DNA from: an uncultured Bacteroidales bacterium
GTDB lineage: Bacteria; Bacteroidota; Bacteroidia; Bacteroidales; Bacteroidaceae
Length of the DNA: 34,071 bases
Reading direction: 5' to 3'
Assembly (NCBI GenBank): GCA_902779535.1
Contig: CACZBX010000019.1
Location: 1-34,071, forward strand
The first letter of the stretch is position 1; each line of letters begins with the position of its first letter. Shown one piece after another: positions 31,646 to 34,071 of this stretch. A program made the position numbers and the translations under genes. Below the pieces are notes generated by a model that saw only the letters and a list, made by a program, of their open reading frames with translations, had not been told where the DNA came from and did not search any database.

Positions 31646-32839
31646 TTATTTCTTTTGTTTTTTATATTCCTCGATTGCTTCTTGGAGGTTTACTTTCTTG
31701 CCATCCTTAAATGCAATCATGAATGCGTCTTTAAATTTTTGTCTCACCTTTCTCATGGACTGCAATACGTTGTTGTAGTTCGTATCTTCGCCATAAGTGT
31801 ATTTATAGCTGCCGTTCTCGACGTAGTGTGAAACGGGCGATAATCCTTTGAAGGCAGAACTTTGGGTCGGTAACTTCTTTGATGAGATGTAGAATTGTAC
31901 CATAAAGACAGGCTGTGATGTTTTCTCAACCGATCGGTTTTTCTTTTCTTCTTGTCTCGGGGTCGGTGCCGATGGGGTGGTTGAAGCGACCGGAGTAGGA
32001 TCGGCCACCGTCACAGGTTCTGCGATTTCGTTTGTCGGGCTGTTCTTTTCTCCCTTGGCTTCTGCATCGTGCTCACGTTTATAGTTGACAAATGCCTTGT
32101 ATATACTTGTTGCAAGAGCGCTGCTTCCTGCATCTGACAGAAGGTAATTCTCTTCTTCCGGGGTGGAGATATATCCCAACTCGATGAGTACGCTGGGCAT
32201 ATAGGTCTCTCTCAATACGAGGAAGCCGGCCTGATGGACACCTCGGTCGATACGTTTAGCCGAGTTCTTGAACTGGTTTTGTACGAGTGTGGCCAGCCGT
32301 ACGCTCTTCTTCATGTCTTTGTCTTGAACTAATTCAAAGATAATATAGCTTTCAGATGAGTTGGGATTAAAGCCGGCATAGCGCTGTTGGTAGTTGTCTT
32401 CTATCAGGATAACCGAGTTCTCGCGCTTCGCCACTTCCAGGTTATCGGCCGTACGGTGAAGTCCTAACGTGTAGGTTTCTGTTCCCCTGACTGTTCTTCC
32501 TTTAGCCACCGAGTTGGTGTGAATGGAGATGAAGAGGTCGGCTTTGGCATTGTTGGCAATACGTGCTCGCCCGTCCAAGGTTACGAAGACATCTTTTTTC
32601 CGGGTGTAGATGACTTTAACGCCCTTACAGTTATGTTCGATGAGTTTTCCAACTTTCAGGGCTACGTTTAAGTTGATGTTTTTCTCTTTTCCTCTTCTTC
32701 CGACAGCTCCTGAGTCGTGTCCGCCATGCCCTGCATCGATAACGACGATAAAGTCCTTTGCGTTGGTTGTCAGACAAAACATCGGCATTATGAGGAGCAT
32801 AATGCAAAAGATGATTCTATGTTTACAATCCAACTTCAT
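31646..32839 (-). CDS. N-acetylmuramoyl-L-alanine amidase (Amidase_3) with C-terminal SPOR-like domain
   Basis: The 397-residue protein has a signal peptide (MKLDCKHRIIFCIMLLIMPMFCLTTNAKD, shown in parts: IIFCIMLLIMPMFC is its core). The catalytic Amidase_3 domain shows the zinc and catalytic residues in VVIDAGHGGHDSGAVG, the Glu of KEKNINLNVA, FISIHTNSVAKG and SVLIELGYIST. A Pro/Thr-rich linker (about 255-305) leads to a C-terminal domain (VQFYISSKKL to the end) of SPOR-like character. It should cleave septal or lateral peptidoglycan stem peptides in the periplasm. The first ATG after the -7 box is at 32845; ATG 32839 is taken as the start. The MCE gene follows after 6 nt. Confidence 0.9.
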   Translation of the reverse strand: MKLDCKHRIIFCIMLLIMPMFCLTTNAKDFIVVIDAGHGGHDSGAVGRRGKEKNINLNVALKVGKLIEHNCKGVKVIYTRKKDVFVTLDGRARIANNAKADLFISIHTNSVAKGRTVRGTETYTLGLHRTADNLEVAKRENSVILIEDNYQQRYAGFNPNSSESYIIFELVQDKDMKKSVRLATLVQNQFKNSAKRIDRGVHQAGFLVLRETYMPSVLIELGYISTPEEENYLLSDAGSSALATSIYKAFVNYKREHDAEAKGEKNSPTNEIAEPVTVADPTPVASTTPSAPTPRQEEKKNRSVEKTSQPVFMVQFYISSKKLPTQSSAFKGLSPVSHYVENGSYKYTYGEDTNYNNVLQSMRKVRQKFKDAFMIAFKDGKKVNLQEAIEEYKKQKK

Positions 32840-32848
32840 ATGCATAGG

Positions 32849-32856
32849 CAAAGATA
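32849..32856 (-). promoter_or_regulatory. Putative -7 box of the amidase-MCE operon
   Basis: On the minus strand this is TATCTTTG, a full TAnnTTTG match. It lies 3-9 nt from the two candidate ATGs (32845, 32839), so the transcript may be leaderless. Confidence 0.6.
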
Positions 32857-32941
32857 TGGTTTTTTGGTGACAATAACGAAAGAATCTGACATTTTTGTTG
32901 CTTTTCGACTAAATGGGTAATAAAATAAGAAAGAAAGGCTA

Positions 32942-32949
32942 TATATTTG
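32942..32949 (+). promoter_or_regulatory. Putative -7 box of the EamA transporter gene
   Basis: TATATTTG fits TAnnTTTG and lies 19 nt before the ATG at 32969. Confidence 0.5.
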
Positions 32950-32968
32950 TATCAAATTACCAGTGCAA

Positions 32969-33847
32969 ATGAACAAAACAACTATTTATCACTTCCTGGC
33001 CATCATCGTCGTGATGGTTTGGGGGACAACTTATATCAGCGCCAAGGTTTTATTGAGGGAGGGGCTGGAGGCGCATGAGATTTATGTCCTGCGTTTTATC
33101 CTGGCATATCTTTGTATGTGCTTTCTTTCTTTCAAGAAATGGATTGCCGACTCCTGGAAAGATGAGTTGAAGCTGATGCTCCTCGGATTGACTGGCGGTA
33201 CGATGTATTTTGTCATGCAGAACCTTGCATTGGAGCACACTTATGCAAATAATGTCTCGTTTATTGTCTCTACCTCGCCGTTGATGGCTACTTTGATTAC
33301 TCTTGCTGTCAGTAGGGGCGTGAAGGCGAGTCTTGCTCTTATCTTCGGCTCGTTGCTGGCTTTGGTGGGTGTGGCAATGGTGATTTTCAATGGCCAGTTT
33401 GTCTTGAGGGTGAGCCCGTTAGGCGACTTGTTGTCGCTGGGAGCCGCTTTGAGCTGGGCGATATACAGTGTGATCATAAAGCAATTGTCCGATCGTTATG
33501 ACGTATTGTTTATCACTCGAAAGGTATTCTTTTATGGGTTGATCACTGCCATCCCGGTTTTTGTCTTCTGGCCGTGGTCCTCTCCGATATCAGTCTTATA
33601 TCACACCGATGTACTTCTCAACCTCTTGTACTTAAGTGTCGTGGCATCCTTCGTGTGTTTTTTTGCGTGGAGTGTCGTACTGCAGAAGTTGGGTGTGATC
33701 AGGGGCTCTAATTATATCTACCTTGGTCCGATCTGTACGATGCTTGCATCCGCAGTATTCTTGGATGAGCCAATGACGATGATTTCCTTTATCGGTAGCA
33801 TTTTGATCCTACTTGGTGTTTTCTGGGCTGCTCGCTCCGCTCGATAA
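32969..33847 (+). CDS. DMT-superfamily transporter (EamA family)
   Basis: This 292-residue inner-membrane protein has ten predicted helices in two EamA repeats. The first repeat begins with IYHFLAIIVVMVWGTTYISAKVLL and the second with SPLGDLLSLGAALSWAIYSVIIKQL. Typical end-of-repeat segments are NNVSFIVSTSPLMATLITLAV and GSNYIYLGPICTMLASAVFLDEPMT. The family exports or imports small metabolites such as amino acids; the substrate is not predictable. A GTG at 32963 two codons upstream is an alternative start. It is followed directly by the palindrome cluster. Confidence 0.9.
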   Translation: MNKTTIYHFLAIIVVMVWGTTYISAKVLLREGLEAHEIYVLRFILAYLCMCFLSFKKWIADSWKDELKLMLLGLTGGTMYFVMQNLALEHTYANNVSFIVSTSPLMATLITLAVSRGVKASLALIFGSLLALVGVAMVIFNGQFVLRVSPLGDLLSLGAALSWAIYSVIIKQLSDRYDVLFITRKVFFYGLITAIPVFVFWPWSSPISVLYHTDVLLNLLYLSVVASFVCFFAWSVVLQKLGVIRGSNYIYLGPICTMLASAVFLDEPMTMISFIGSILILLGVFWAARSAR

Positions 33848-34071
33848 TTGTCTCTGTGGATCGTTTGTCTTCGTCCCCTGTGGTTCGTTTGTCCCTGTGG
33901 ATTTGCAATCCACAGGGGGAATAGCAGCGGGTCTGTGACCCGCGCGGATGTCTTGTTAATTTCTTCTTTGCCCGAGCAAAGAAGAAACCGAACCAAAGAA
34001 GAAATCTCATGCCAATGAGTGCAGAATCAAGCTTGCTTGAATTCTGCCGAATGCAGCTGAGATTCATGTAA
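33848..34071. repeat. Hairpin-rich dispersed repeat-like element
   Basis: No gene is supported here. CTGTGG is repeated three times (33854, 33878, 33895) within imperfect copies of CTGTGGnTCGTTTGTC. Then come five hairpins: 33893-33917 (11-bp arms CCCTGTGGATT, loop TGC), 33927-33943 (GCGGGTC, loop TGT), 33960-33987 (12-bp arms TTTCTTCTTTGC, loop CCGA), 34006-34019 (CTCAT, loop GCCA) and 34021-34047 (GCAGAAT(T)CAAGC, loop TT). CAAAGAAGAAA recurs as a direct copy at 33994-34004. The base content differs from the neighbours. The element reaches the window end and probably continues. Confidence 0.7.

Noticed and set aside
33718-34067. Minus-strand frames of about 92 codons over the end of the transporter gene and the hairpin cluster
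   Set aside because: They translate palindromes and antisense of the transporter. Composition is erratic, with no domain.
33848-34071. CRISPR array
   Set aside because: The repeats are short, unevenly spaced (24 and 17 bp) and imperfect. There are no spacers of even length and no cas genes in the window.

Overview
This is a chromosomal window from a Bacteroidales bacterium, most likely a gut relative of Bacteroides or Parabacteroides. The evidence is as follows. Most promoters fit the Bacteroidetes pattern of TTTG or TTG at -33 and TAnnTTTG at -7. Shine-Dalgarno sequences are nearly absent. There is a two-component system recognisable as RprX/RprY, a divergent second EF-G, DUF4827 and DUF4421 proteins, and an ECF sigma factor paired with an anti-sigma-like beta-barrel fusion. 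The genus is an inference. The window begins inside fmt, so the first gene is partial.

Region 1 (1-5620) runs from the end of fmt into an accessory stretch. It holds an ECF sigma factor with its membrane-anchored beta-barrel partner, an exported cupin with a carboxymuconolactone-decarboxylase lipoprotein, and a YqhD-like iron-containing alcohol dehydrogenase. Region 2 (5620-11130) is housekeeping: rpe, comEC, a DHH-family NrnA-like phosphoesterase, a DUF4827 lipoprotein and glmM, with ATGA overlaps at rpe/comEC and DUF4827/glmM. Region 3 (11130-14372) has a hairpin-rich intergenic stretch, a DUF4421 outer-membrane protein, an unrecognised membrane protein and, on the minus strand, hemW.

Region 4 (14373-20850) concerns translation and its control: an EF-G paralogue (fusA2) whose G domain lacks the catalytic histidine, rprX-rprY, a small two-helix membrane protein on the minus strand, and the rpsF-rpsR-rplI operon. 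Unusually for this phylum, rpsR and rplI carry full Shine-Dalgarno sequences. Region 5 (20850-29000) holds an acyl-CoA-synthetase-like enzyme, mtaB overlapping a GT2 glycosyltransferase, folB downstream of a B12-dependent ribonucleotide reductase (nrdJ), and a nitroreductase. Region 6 (29000-34071) holds dnaA, then an amidase-MCE protein pair read toward it, an EamA-family transporter, and a terminal run of closely packed palindromes that looks like a dispersed repeat element.

The observations most worth following up are: the GTPase-signature loss in EF-G2 beside RprXY; full Shine-Dalgarno sites in the operon encoding bS6 and bS18; four helically phased direct repeats upstream of the ECF sigma gene; three terminators that run directly into the next -7 box; the hairpin array at 33.85-34.07 kb; and the structured leader region at 11.15-11.46 kb. 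I saw no tRNA, rRNA, CRISPR array or intact insertion sequence.
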